A DNA stretch of 64,000 nt, from assembly GCA_017935065.1 (NCBI GenBank), contig JAGBIF010000016.1, positions 42,410 through 106,409 on the forward strand, in the 5' to 3' direction. The number at the start of each line of letters is the position of its first letter. Position 1 is the first letter of the stretch. The notes under the pieces were generated by a model. The model saw only the letters and a list, made by a program, of their open reading frames with translations. It did no database searches and was not told the DNA's origin. This DNA is from Clostridia bacterium (GTDB taxonomy: Bacteria; Bacillota; Clostridia; Oscillospirales; CAG-272). Shown in pieces: positions 41,075 through 50,490 of this stretch. A program made the position numbers and the translations under genes.

Positions 41075-42772
41075 TTATTTTATCGTAATACAAAACTCGG
41101 TGACACCCGCCTTCAGCTTGAAATCAAGCAGGTAGGCGTACTTATCGTTACCGCGGTGAAGCTCGACGGTGATATAAGACACCTCGGCAACTCGCTGTCT
41201 GTCATATTCAAGCGTGACACCCTCAACCAGGACATCAAGCCCTGATATCCTCGGCTCGCGAAGCAGAGCAAAGCGCTCGGTAAGAGATACGCCCTCGGCT
41301 ATATCAAAGCTATCGGTCACGGTAACCCCGCCGTCGCTTACCTTAAACTCGCGCACAAGCGACCGAAGACGCTCGTCACCGTACGCGTCTGCCATATCAA
41401 AGGAAAATCTTCCCTCCTTATATCTGACATCCTTCGCGCGGTACTGTGAGCCGTAGCGCTGTGCTATTCCGTCACCGAGGTAGGGAACCGAGTGCCCGAG
41501 AGATGAGCACTGAATGAAGTCATACCTTGTCGCGCTGTTGAAATACTGCTTTGAATAAACAGCAGAGCCGATGTCGCAGAATATCTGTCTTTCGTCTCTT
41601 GCGAAAATGAAGGAGCCTACGTCGTTATGGTTGTGATGCTCGCCGTTGTTACCCGCCTTTGCCGCAAAGCCAAAGCTCTCGGTGCGCTTCACAAGCCACC
41701 CTGCCGACTCTCCGTAGTATTCGCATATATCCTCCCTACCTGCGGGGTTGAAGTAAAGCTCCTCGTCAAGCCAGCTTGCCGCAGTAAGCCGCCAGGTAAA
41801 GCGTCCGCAGCCGTCGTCAATATAAGACAGCGCAGGAGAGTATACCTTGACCGCATCGGGGTATTTCGTGTGGAGCATATGGCACATGCCGATATGATAG
41901 GCAAGCTCGCGCCCCGAATCGGCAAAGGATACAGAAGCCTTGCCCGAAAGGTACATTTTCTGAATAAAGGTGGCTATCTTCTTCACCTTAGGAAGCTTGA
42001 AGTAGTCTATTTTACCTTCGGTAAAAATCCTTATTATTTCAGCGCCCGCCATAAAGAAGCCGAAGCCGTAGTGCCAATAATGCACGCCCTCAAGACAGTA
42101 GCCGTCATCACCGAAGCCCGAAAGATATCTGTCAAAGGTAGCCTTGGCTCTTGGCATAAATTCGTCGAATAGCTCGGGGCGCATAAGAATTACGGTTGAG
42201 ATAACCGAGCCCATGCATACTGCCGACCAGTTATTCGTGCTTTTTACCTCCCAATTATAGGAGTCCCTTCTCATCGAGTCTATAATACGCCTGTCAATCT
42301 CGGTGCGTATTCTGTCGCGGATAAGAGGCTCAAGCCTCTGCCCGAGAAGGTGGTATATCTGTGAGAGCGTATGTCCCGTCTCTGCCGCAAAGAGGTCTAT
42401 ATGACCGCGCTTTTCCTGCGTCATATAGTCGGGCTGATGCGCGGGAATGCACCAGCTGTACTCGTTGCATACCTCAAATATCTTGTCCATAAGATAGTCA
42501 AGATACTTATCCTCTTCGGGATAGATAAGCGAGAGTATTGCCGACACGCCGAGCTGTACGCGCCGTCTGTAATAGGGGCGCTGGTAGGAGTTGCGCTCAC
42601 CTGTAATAGAGTAGACCTTGTATTCGTGATATGGTAGATCGGTGAATTCATCCCCCAAACACATACTTTCCCATTGCTTAAGATTGTATTCGCGGTATGC
42701 CCTGAAGCATTCCTTTTCTCTGACGTCTTTTGACCAGAATTCGGGGCAACTGCCCCTTCCGAGTAAATTCAT
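41075..42772 (-). CDS. Heparinase II/III-like protein, cytoplasmic (paralogue 2)
   Basis: A 565-residue paralogue of the next gene, sharing DDGYCLEGVHYWHYGFGFF, KLPKVKKIATFIQKMYLSGK and NNGEHHNHNDVGSFIFARDE. No signal peptide. The pair arose by tandem duplication with enough divergence to suggest distinct linkages. The 21-bp gap shows a single transcript. Confidence 0.82.
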   Translation of the reverse strand: MNLLGRGSCPEFWSKDVREKECFRAYREYNLKQWESMCLGDEFTDLPYHEYKVYSITGERNSYQRPYYRRRVQLGVSAILSLIYPEEDKYLDYLMDKIFEVCNEYSWCIPAHQPDYMTQEKRGHIDLFAAETGHTLSQIYHLLGQRLEPLIRDRIRTEIDRRIIDSMRRDSYNWEVKSTNNWSAVCMGSVISTVILMRPELFDEFMPRAKATFDRYLSGFGDDGYCLEGVHYWHYGFGFFMAGAEIIRIFTEGKIDYFKLPKVKKIATFIQKMYLSGKASVSFADSGRELAYHIGMCHMLHTKYPDAVKVYSPALSYIDDGCGRFTWRLTAASWLDEELYFNPAGREDICEYYGESAGWLVKRTESFGFAAKAGNNGEHHNHNDVGSFIFARDERQIFCDIGSAVYSKQYFNSATRYDFIQCSSLGHSVPYLGDGIAQRYGSQYRAKDVRYKEGRFSFDMADAYGDERLRSLVREFKVSDGGVTVTDSFDIAEGVSLTERFALLREPRISGLDVLVEGVTLEYDRQRVAEVSYITVELHRGNDKYAYLLDFKLKAGVTEFCITIK

Positions 42773-42802
42773 AATAAATTCCTTTATTTATTTCCTTCAG
42801 GC

Positions 42803-44407
42803 TTAAATAGACTGAACGTTAGTTGAAAGATAATTTCTCGCCCCGTTGAGCGCAATAGGCATACCCTCGCCCGCGTTTCCGTAGGGAAGCACCTCAAACT
42901 CAAGGTCATCAATTTTGTCAAGCTTACCCGAAAGATAATCAAGAAGCATCTGTCGACAGCCCTCAATTCTTCCGATAATTCCGCCCAGCCTTAAGTCCTG
43001 AATATCAAAGCCGACCGACTTGTTTTCTGCCATCCACTGACGCTTGTAGGACTTGTAAAAGGCCTTGTAAAGACGGGGAAGGGTAGCATAGTCCTCGTTG
43101 GCAAGTCGCATAAGCTCGGCTCTGTCTCCTGCCTTATATGCCTCGCGCGTGCGCTTTCCCAAGGAATACTTGACGGAAAGCACCTCGCAAAGCCTCGCCT
43201 CGGTATCAAAAAGGTTTGCGTATTTTCTGCTCTTTTTCCTTACCGCGTCAAGTTCTTTGGCTATTCGTTCGTATTTTTCGCCGTGCTCATAGCTTACGGT
43301 ATAATCAAGGAAGCCGAGGAAGGGGTCGGAATAGAGCATATATTTTGAGGGATTGGCTCTTCCCGGGTTGTCGGTAAGACGGTTGGGAAGGTCAAGCTTC
43401 ATAAAGTCATCAAAGGAAAGACCGACGGTGCGCATAAAGCGCCTCTTTATATCCTCATCGTCCTCGTTGCCCTTTGCGTACTGCGCAAGGTAGAAGAGCG
43501 CGGGAAGAACGGAAAATCTTGAGCATTCACCGCCGTCATCACCCCACATAGTGAAGAATACATTCTTTATCCTGTGCTTTCTAACCGAGCGCATTGCGGG
43601 GAGCATAGTCTCAAGCGAGAAGGTATTGTGCGGTACCACGCCCGACCAGGTCCATACACCGCCCGCAAACCATATGTCCTTTGACATCTGCTTGTGAATA
43701 GAGAGCATATCGTCATAAACGCTCTCGTCGGTGTGGTAGTAGTCCCAGAATACGCATCCGACCTCAGAGGGAATTGCCTCTTTGATTTCCTCGGGAACCT
43801 TACAGTCCTTGATATAATATTGGTTATTATTCCAGCTTCTTATAAACATATCCGACCATATCATGGGAGAGAAGCCGTAGGACTTGCAGATATCAAGCAC
43901 GCGCGAAAGGTGCCTCTTTATAATATCATTTGCGCTCTCATAGCCGTGCTCGTTAAGATGTCTGCCTCGGCCGAGCTTCCACGCCTCGTCCATACCGATA
44001 TGTATTCTTTTTGAGGTAAAGCACTCCCTGCAGGTCTTGATAAAGCTCTCTATAAGCTTATATGTGCGCTCATCGTCAGCAAGGAGAATATCGTCAATAT
44101 CAACAGGCGTCTTGCCCCAACGGATGAAGGCGTTGAGGTGAGCGAGCGTCTGTATGCAGGGAATAAGCTCAATACCGATAGATGCGCAGAAGCTGTCAAG
44201 CTCGCGAAGCTCATCCTTTGAATATCTTGCTCTCATATAACCGAAATGGGGAACCTCGCTGACCTCGTAGGTATCCTCGGTATAGAGCATTACGGTATCG
44301 TAGCCGAATTTCTTTATAAGCGTTAAGTAGGATTTAAGTGCATCGACCGTCATGGCCGAGTTTCTCGACATATCGATCATAACGCCGAATGAGTTATAGC
44401 CCTTCAT
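42803..44407 (-). CDS. GH20-like beta-N-acetylhexosaminidase, cytoplasmic
   Basis: A 534-residue protein. The TIM-barrel start GVMIDMSRNSAMTVDALKSY, the strand IELIPCIQTLAHLNAF and the catalytic Asp-Glu pair in RIHIGMDEAWKLGRGRH are features of family 20. These enzymes remove terminal GlcNAc or GalNAc by substrate-assisted hydrolysis. ATG 44407 is chosen (AGAGGTGC upstream), not the frame's earlier start. No signal peptide. It leads the operon with two heparinase-like genes, so glycosaminoglycan-like substrates are probable. Confidence 0.8.
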   Translation of the reverse strand: MKGYNSFGVMIDMSRNSAMTVDALKSYLTLIKKFGYDTVMLYTEDTYEVSEVPHFGYMRARYSKDELRELDSFCASIGIELIPCIQTLAHLNAFIRWGKTPVDIDDILLADDERTYKLIESFIKTCRECFTSKRIHIGMDEAWKLGRGRHLNEHGYESANDIIKRHLSRVLDICKSYGFSPMIWSDMFIRSWNNNQYYIKDCKVPEEIKEAIPSEVGCVFWDYYHTDESVYDDMLSIHKQMSKDIWFAGGVWTWSGVVPHNTFSLETMLPAMRSVRKHRIKNVFFTMWGDDGGECSRFSVLPALFYLAQYAKGNEDDEDIKRRFMRTVGLSFDDFMKLDLPNRLTDNPGRANPSKYMLYSDPFLGFLDYTVSYEHGEKYERIAKELDAVRKKSRKYANLFDTEARLCEVLSVKYSLGKRTREAYKAGDRAELMRLANEDYATLPRLYKAFYKSYKRQWMAENKSVGFDIQDLRLGGIIGRIEGCRQMLLDYLSGKLDKIDDLEFEVLPYGNAGEGMPIALNGARNYLSTNVQSI

Positions 44408-44480
44408 ATAAGCACCTCTTTTAGTTTTTTCTTCTAAAATTATAGCACACGCGCAAGACAAATACAACACGCAAGGACAA

Positions 44481-44512
44481 ATAATATATTTAACTTTGTC
44501 AATATTGACAAA
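44481..44512. promoter_or_regulatory. Divergent promoter region with a perfect 18-bp palindrome
   Basis: TTTGTCAATATTGACAAA (44495-44512) is a perfect palindrome. On the minus strand TTGTCA within it, 17 bp and TATATT form a promoter for the GH20 operon. On the plus strand TTGACA (44505-44510), 18 bp and TAGAAT (44529-44534) serve the transporter. A repressor bound here would control both. Confidence 0.7.
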
Positions 44513-44562
44513 AGAATACTATTTGTGTTAGAATAATTCCATAAATCAAAGAGGTTTCTTTT

Positions 44563-45543
44563 ATGGATTCGGTATTATTTTCTCTGAACGCGGTGCTTCC
44601 TATTATTCTTCTGGTTCTGGTAGGCTATCTTATCGCAAGGCTGGGGCTTCTTGATAAATCACACGCAAAGGTAATGAACAGGGTGGTTTTCAGGGTGTTT
44701 TTGCCCGCTATGCTGTTTTTGAATGTTTATAAAATCGAAAGCTTCGCCACGGTCGATATGTCCTATGTGCTTTACGCCGTTGTGGGGACGGTTGCCGTCT
44801 GCCTGCTTTCGGTTCCGCTTGTGTGCGCTCTGATAAAGGAAAATCCAAGGCGCGGTGTTACCGTACAGGCAATCTTCAGGTCAAACTACGCCTTCGTCGG
44901 TATTCCGCTTGCCGAGTCGCTCTTCGGAGATGAGGGCGCGCTTGTGGCAACGCTTCTTTCGGCAATAATAATTCCCATATTCAATATTCTTGCCGTAATA
45001 GTCCTTACGGTGTTCGGTAGCGGTGAGCGTGTGAATATTAAGAAAATCCTGCTCGGCATTTTGAAAAATCCGCTTATCATAGCGATATTCGCTGGACTGC
45101 TTACGCTTGGTATAAGAGCGCTTCTTACAGAGTGGGGAATTGGCTTCAGGCTTACCGATATCACCCCCGTATATTCTACCCTTGAGAGCCTCGGTAAGAT
45201 AGCGACCCCGCTTGCCCTCGTCACACTCGGTGCCGAGTTTGAGTTTTCCAGCATAAAGGAGCTTCGCCGTCCTCTGATAATAGGTGTCCTGCTTCGCTCG
45301 GTGGTAGTGCCGACACTCTGCCTTACGGTCGCGTATTTTTTGGGAATTTTCAAGGGTGCGCACTTCGCCGCCTTTATCGCGGTATTCGCCACCCCCTGTG
45401 CCACCTCAACCGTACCTATGGCGTCCGAGCTTGGCGGTGACAGTCAGCTTGCGGGGCAGTTCGTGGTTTTCACCACAATAGCCTCGGGCTTTACGGTATT
45501 TTTCGCAACGCTGATACTTAAATCAATAGGCGTTTTCGGCTAG
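44563..45543 (+). CDS. AEC-family membrane transporter (auxin efflux carrier-like)
   Basis: A 326-residue protein with ten hydrophobic helices. The first, AVLPIILLVLVGYLIARLGL, and FRSNYAFVGIPLAESLFGDEG are AEC family marks; the latter is the crossover region. Members export organic anions such as malate. It shares a control region with the glycan operon, so it may export a product of that pathway, but this is inference. Confidence 0.85.
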   Translation: MDSVLFSLNAVLPIILLVLVGYLIARLGLLDKSHAKVMNRVVFRVFLPAMLFLNVYKIESFATVDMSYVLYAVVGTVAVCLLSVPLVCALIKENPRRGVTVQAIFRSNYAFVGIPLAESLFGDEGALVATLLSAIIIPIFNILAVIVLTVFGSGERVNIKKILLGILKNPLIIAIFAGLLTLGIRALLTEWGIGFRLTDITPVYSTLESLGKIATPLALVTLGAEFEFSSIKELRRPLIIGVLLRSVVVPTLCLTVAYFLGIFKGAHFAAFIAVFATPCATSTVPMASELGGDSQLAGQFVVFTTIASGFTVFFATLILKSIGVFG

Positions 45544-45608
45544 ATTTTATAACAATTAGTTACATATTTTCTGATTTTCTTGCATTTAAAGTTAATTCGG
45601 AAAATGAA

Positions 45609-45645
45609 AAGAGCATACCGAGGCTCTCTTCGGTATGCCCTTATT
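45609..45645. terminator. Terminator between the transporter and argF
   Basis: GCATACCGA (45613-45621) pairs with 45630-45638; T-rich sequence follows on both strands. Another inverted repeat (about 45713-45739, CACTTCGATGC with GCATCGGAGTG) lies nearer argF. Nothing else is seen in 45544-45762. Confidence 0.75.
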
Positions 45646-45762
45646 TGTATATAAATACAGGTGTAAGCCGTCACCGCGAGCAAAAGCGAGCAACTACACT
45701 TTACCGTAGGTGAAGCTTCACTTCGATGCGAGGCATCGGAGTGAAAAGTGAAGGTGCGCGTG

Positions 45763-46761
45763 TTAATCGGTAAGCGTCGCAAGCATTACGGCTTTAATCG
45801 TATGCATACGGTTTTCTGCTTCCTCGAATACTATCGACCTATCCGACTCAAATACCTCGTCTGATACTTCCATATACTCTCTGCCGAATTTCTCACCGAC
45901 TTCCTTGCCTATCGTGGTTTTGAGGTCGTGATAGGAGGGCAGACAGTGCATAAATACGGCACTCTCGCCCGCGTTTTCCATAACCTCGCGCGTTACGGCG
46001 TAGGGGGAGAGGTCGGAAATGCGCTTTTCCCATACCTCGTAGGGCTCGCCCATAGAAACCCATACGTCGGTGCAGATTACGTCAGCGCCCTTTGTGCCAC
46101 TCTTAACATCCTCGGTAAAGGTGAGCGTCGCGCCCGTCTCGTTCGCGATTTTTCTGCATTCGTCAACAAGCGCCTTGTCGGGGAAGTATTCCGCGGGGGC
46201 ACAGACGGTGAAATTCATACCCATCTTGCAGGCGCCCACCATAAGAGAATTGCCCATATTGTAGCGCGCATCACCCATATATACGAAGTTAATACCCGAA
46301 AGACGGCCGAAATGCTCTTTTACAGTAAGGAAATCGGCAAGGATCTGTGTGGGGTGGAACTCGTTCGTAAGTCCGTTCCATACAGGTACCTTTGAGTATT
46401 TAGCAAGCTCTTCAACTATTTCCTGGCCGTATCCGCGGTACTCAATTCCGTCATACATTGACGCAAGCACTCTCGCGGTGTCGGCAATCGTTTCCTTTTT
46501 GCCGATTTGTGAGCCTGTCGGATCAAGATAGGTGACACCCATTCCGAGGTCATAGCCCGCAACCTCAAACGAGCAACGCGTGCGTGTTGAGGTCTTTTCG
46601 AATATAAGCGCGATATTCTTTCCCTCGCAAAGCCTGTGAGCAACCCCCGCGCGCTTTTTCGCCTTAAGCTCTGCCGCAAGGTCGATAAGATACTCTATTT
46701 CAGCGGGAGTATAGTCGAGAAGCTTTAAAAAATCGTGTCCCTTTAGTGAAATCTTTTCCAT
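45763..46761 (-). CDS. argF: Ornithine carbamoyltransferase
   Basis: A 332-residue protein. The carbamoyl-phosphate loop [18 protein letters not shown] and HCLPSYHD are all present. It makes citrulline from ornithine and carbamoyl phosphate. It is the last gene of the arginine operon. Anabolic use is inferred from context. Confidence 0.96.
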   Translation of the reverse strand: MEKISLKGHDFLKLLDYTPAEIEYLIDLAAELKAKKRAGVAHRLCEGKNIALIFEKTSTRTRCSFEVAGYDLGMGVTYLDPTGSQIGKKETIADTARVLASMYDGIEYRGYGQEIVEELAKYSKVPVWNGLTNEFHPTQILADFLTVKEHFGRLSGINFVYMGDARYNMGNSLMVGACKMGMNFTVCAPAEYFPDKALVDECRKIANETGATLTFTEDVKSGTKGADVICTDVWVSMGEPYEVWEKRISDLSPYAVTREVMENAGESAVFMHCLPSYHDLKTTIGKEVGEKFGREYMEVSDEVFESDRSIVFEEAENRMHTIKAVMLATLTD

Positions 46762-46821
46762 AATTATAACCTCTGTTAGATTTATGTTTTTTGTACGGTT
46801 TTAAGCACTACGGCAGGCCCG

Positions 46822-47985
46822 TTACTTCAGAGCCTCTTTGAGTATCTCAAGCGCGCGAGTGAGCACGTCAAGCTCAATATTCAAGGGCGGAAGAAGCCTT
46901 ACCTTGTTCTTCGCTTTGATAACGAGCACACCCTTTTCCATACAGCGGGAGATAACCTCGCCCGCGTCGCGCACAGTCTCAATTCCTATCATAAGTCCAA
47001 GACCCGTAACGCTCTTAACGCCCTCGGCATGCGCCAGAGTATCAAAGATTATTTTCGACCTTTCCCTGACACCCGCAAGAAGCGCACCGTCAAGCCTTGA
47101 TATTATAGAAATGGCACCCGCACAGCAGACGGGATTTGCGCCAAAGGTTGAGCCGTGGTCACCGTAGGTGAGGGTGTTCTCACAGCTATCAAACAGCAGT
47201 GTCGCGCCGATGGGAAGTCCGCCGCCAAGTCCCTTTGCGGTGGATACGATATCGGGTCTTGCGCCATATGTCATATAGGCATAAAGCTCACCGCATCTGC
47301 CGTTGCCCGTCTGTACCTCATCGAAAATGAGAAGAAGCTTGTTCTCACGGCAAAGCGCCTCGGCACAGGCAACGAATTCCTTATCAAGCGGAAGCACACC
47401 GCCCTCGCCCTGCACGCATTCCATCATTATAGCACAGCACTTGTTTCCCGAAACCATAGTCTTTAGCATCTCACAGTTGTTTGCCTCACAGTAGAGAAAG
47501 CCGTCGGGGAAGGGACCGAAGTCCTTGTGGAACACGTCCTGTCCTGTCGCCTTAAGCGTTGTAATAGTTCTTCCGTGGAAGCTGTTTTTCAGCGTGATGA
47601 TACCTGTATATTCATCGCCCTTGTTGTCCTTGCCCCATTTTCTCGCGACCTTAATGGCGCACTCGTTTGCCTCGGCACCCGAGTTTCCGAAAAAGACCTT
47701 TTTCGCGCCCGTTTTCTCGCAAAGAAGCTGTGCCAGCTTAACGGCAGGGGAGGTGTAATAGAGGTTCGAGGTATGAGCAACGAGCGAGAGCTGCTCGGTA
47801 ACGGCCCTCAGCCACTCGCCATCGCACGCGCCGAAGGAATTTACGGCAATGCCCGTAGCGAGGTCAATGTACTCGTTTCCCGCATCATCGTAGGCAAACG
47901 AGCCACTTGCGCGTACTATCTCAAGGTCAAACCTCTTGTAGGTATTCGCAATATATTTTTTATCGTTTTCCTTGGTTAAACTCAT
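46822..47985 (-). CDS. argD: Acetylornithine aminotransferase
   Basis: A 387-residue class III PLP aminotransferase. GNSGAEANECAIKVARKWG holds the phosphate loop, LLIFDEVQTGNGRCGE has the PLP Asp and STAKGLGGGLP the Schiff-base Lys. It converts N-acetylglutamate semialdehyde to N-acetylornithine. Its start overlaps the end of argB. Confidence 0.95.
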   Translation of the reverse strand: MSLTKENDKKYIANTYKRFDLEIVRASGSFAYDDAGNEYIDLATGIAVNSFGACDGEWLRAVTEQLSLVAHTSNLYYTSPAVKLAQLLCEKTGAKKVFFGNSGAEANECAIKVARKWGKDNKGDEYTGIITLKNSFHGRTITTLKATGQDVFHKDFGPFPDGFLYCEANNCEMLKTMVSGNKCCAIMMECVQGEGGVLPLDKEFVACAEALCRENKLLLIFDEVQTGNGRCGELYAYMTYGARPDIVSTAKGLGGGLPIGATLLFDSCENTLTYGDHGSTFGANPVCCAGAISIISRLDGALLAGVRERSKIIFDTLAHAEGVKSVTGLGLMIGIETVRDAGEVISRCMEKGVLVIKAKNKVRLLPPLNIELDVLTRALEILKEALK

Positions 47986-48854
47986 TTTTTTGACTCCTTA
48001 ACCACCATAGTACCCGCGCCCTCGTCGGTAAGCGTCTCAATAAGGATTGCGTGAGGCACGCGGCCGTCAAGTATGGTAACGCTCTCTACACCGTGATTAA
48101 GCGCCTCAATACAGCACTCGACCTTCGGCACCATACCGCCCGAAATAATACCCTCGTCAAAAAGACGTCTCGCCCCTGCAATATCGATCTCCGCGATAAT
48201 AGAGGAGGGGTCATCCTTGTCACGGAGAATTCCCGCGATGTCGGTCATTGTAATAAGCCTTTCTGCGTGCATAGCGCCTGCAATAAACGCCGCCGCAGTA
48301 TCCGCGTTGATATTATAGACATTGCCCGCATCGTCACAGCCTACCGTGGAAATTACGGGAATGTAATCGTTTTTAAGAAGGTCGTTTATCGGCTTTACAT
48401 CAACGCTCTCGATCTTACCGACATAGCCGAGCGCCTCGTCCTTCATCGACGCCTTGATCATATGTCCGTCAAGTCCCGAAAGACCGATAGCGGCGCCGCC
48501 GTGTATCTCCAGAAGATTGACGAGCGTTTTGTTTATCTTGCCCGCAAGCACCATCTGCACCACGTCCGCCGTTTCCTTGTCGGTAACGCGAAGTCCGTTG
48601 TGGAACACCGTCTCCTTGCCGAGCGCCTTCAGGGTATCGGTAATCTCAGGCCCACCTCCGTGAACAAGCACTACCTTGACACCGATGAGGTGAAGAAGCA
48701 CGACGTCCTCCATAACCTGCTCCTTAAGCTCTTCGTTTATCATAGCGTTTCCGCCGTATTTTATTACGATTACCTTACCATAATATCTCTGAATATAGGG
48801 AAGCGCCTGAGTAAGCACCTCTGCTCTCTGTGCGTTTGTGATATGTAAAGCCAT
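47982..48854 (-). CDS. argB: Acetylglutamate kinase
   Basis: A 290-residue amino-acid kinase. VIKYGGNAMI binds phosphate and VLVHGGGPEI the acetylglutamate; NINADTAAAFIAGAM is the nucleotide region. The length and N-terminal helix (NAQRAEVLTQALPYIQRYYG) match the arginine-inhibited hexameric form, which is inferred to be the feedback point. Confidence 0.95.
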   Translation of the reverse strand: MALHITNAQRAEVLTQALPYIQRYYGKVIVIKYGGNAMINEELKEQVMEDVVLLHLIGVKVVLVHGGGPEITDTLKALGKETVFHNGLRVTDKETADVVQMVLAGKINKTLVNLLEIHGGAAIGLSGLDGHMIKASMKDEALGYVGKIESVDVKPINDLLKNDYIPVISTVGCDDAGNVYNINADTAAAFIAGAMHAERLITMTDIAGILRDKDDPSSIIAEIDIAGARRLFDEGIISGGMVPKVECCIEALNHGVESVTILDGRVPHAILIETLTDEGAGTMVVKESKK

Positions 48855-48948
48855 ATTAACCTCAAATTAATCAATATACAAATTTTTGTTTACATTTTGA
48901 TAGAATATCGAGTGCATTTCATTATGCACCGAAATCTACACTCTAAAA

Positions 48949-50163
48949 TTAAGTCCTGTAATCACCGTTGATTTTTACGTAATCGTAGGTGAGGTCGCAG
49001 CCCCACGCGCAGGCGGTCGCCTCGCCGTCGGTCAGAGTGATATCAATTACTATCTCATCCTCAAGCAGGACCTGCTTTGCTACATCCTCGGAAAAGTCAA
49101 TTCCCGCACCGTCCTTGCAGACCTCGATCTCGCCTGCCCTTGACTTGAAGCTTACACCGACACCCGACACGTCTACCTCGGCACCGCTGTAGCCGATAGC
49201 ACAAAGCACGCGTCCCCAATTTGCATCCGAGCCGAACATAGCCGCCTTTACAAGAGAGGAGCAGATAACGCTCTTTGCAATTATCTTCGCGTTTGCCTCA
49301 TCGACAGCGCCCGAAACCTTACATTCAAGCATCTTCGTCGCGCCCTCACCGTCCGCCGCAATCATTCGGCAAAGCGAGACGGTAACGGTATTAAGAGCCT
49401 TCATAAAGGTAGCGAAGTCATCACCCTCCTCGGTGATTTTGCGGTTGTCCGCCATACCGTTTGCCAAAACGCATACGCAGTCGTTAGTAGAGGTATCACC
49501 GTCAACTGATACCATATTAAAGCTGTTTCTGATATCGCTCTTAAGCGCCTTGTCGAGAAGCTCGCTCGTGATAGCACAGTCGGTGGTGATGAATACGAGC
49601 ATCGTCGCCATATTGGGATGTATCATACCCGAGCCCTTGGCGATACCACCCATTTTGCACTCGACACCGCCGATATTAAAGGAAACCGCAACCTCCTTAA
49701 GCACGGTATCGGTGGTCATAATGCCCTCTGCCGCGCGCTGTGAGCCGTCATCGGTAAGACCGCCTATAAGCTCATCAAGACCTGACACGATAGGGGTAGG
49801 ATCAAGAGGCTGACCGATAACGCCTGTTGATGCGACAACTATTTTGTCCTTCTCAACACCGAGGCGCTGCGCCAGCTGTGCGCAGGTATATTCCGCAACC
49901 TCGATGCCGTTTGCGTTACAGGTGTTTGCGTTTCCGCTATTGCATATTATCGCGCGCGCAACACCGTCCGCAAGATGTCTTTTTGTAACCGTAAGCGGTG
50001 CGCCCTTTACCTTGTTCGTGGTATATACCGCGCTTGCCGCACAGTCGCAGGAGGAGAGAATAAGCGCAAGATCACGCTTGGACTTGTTCTTTCTTATACC
50101 GCAGTGAATTCCGTTTGCGATAAATCCGAGTGGGGCGCATACGCCGCCTGATATAATTTCCAT
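48949..50163 (-). CDS. argJ: Bifunctional ornithine acetyltransferase / N-acetylglutamate synthase
   Basis: A 404-residue protein. The self-cleavage site is within GMIHPNMATMLVFITTD (Ala-Thr, the Thr becoming the nucleophile), with VDGDTSTNDCV in the beta chain. It recycles the acetyl group from acetylornithine to glutamate; no argA is seen, so this is the likely entry to the pathway. It is downstream of a hairpin-repeat array. Confidence 0.96.
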   Translation of the reverse strand: MEIISGGVCAPLGFIANGIHCGIRKNKSKRDLALILSSCDCAASAVYTTNKVKGAPLTVTKRHLADGVARAIICNSGNANTCNANGIEVAEYTCAQLAQRLGVEKDKIVVASTGVIGQPLDPTPIVSGLDELIGGLTDDGSQRAAEGIMTTDTVLKEVAVSFNIGGVECKMGGIAKGSGMIHPNMATMLVFITTDCAITSELLDKALKSDIRNSFNMVSVDGDTSTNDCVCVLANGMADNRKITEEGDDFATFMKALNTVTVSLCRMIAADGEGATKMLECKVSGAVDEANAKIIAKSVICSSLVKAAMFGSDANWGRVLCAIGYSGAEVDVSGVGVSFKSRAGEIEVCKDGAGIDFSEDVAKQVLLEDEIVIDITLTDGEATACAWGCDLTYDYVKINGDYRT

Positions 50164-50207
50164 TTTATAATCCTTTCAGTTTGCATCCTGTGTGCCGATT
50201 GCTAATG

Positions 50208-50425
50208 TCACGCGCCCGTAAAACCTGACGGGCTTGCCGTGTTCCTATGACTACACTCACGCCCCCGTAAAAACAGGCGGGCTTGCCGTGTGTTTATGAC
50301 TGCCATCACGCGCCCGTAAAAACTAACGGGTTTGCCGTGTTCCTATGACTACTGTCACGCGCCCGTAAAAATCAGCGGGCTTGCGTGTTTTTATCACTGC
50401 CCTCACGCGCCCTACGCATAGCGGG
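50208..50425. repeat. Tandem 49-bp repeat array of hairpins between argC and argJ
   Basis: Four and a half units start at 50208, 50257, 50306, 50355 and 50403, so the period is 49 (once 48). Each holds nested arms, CACG-GCCCGT and ACGGGC-CGTG around an A-rich loop (unit 1). Loops and some arm bases differ between units, while the pairing remains. The rest of the 327-bp gap shows no gene. Confidence 0.85.
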
Positions 50426-50490
50426 CATAAGATTTTGAAAATAAAATAAATAAAATACTTGCAATTTAGTAAAATATTATAATCCGTGCC

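Noticed and set aside
50208-50425. CRISPR array
   Set aside because: Whole 49-bp units repeat with no unique spacers, each unit is a hairpin, and no cas genes are near.
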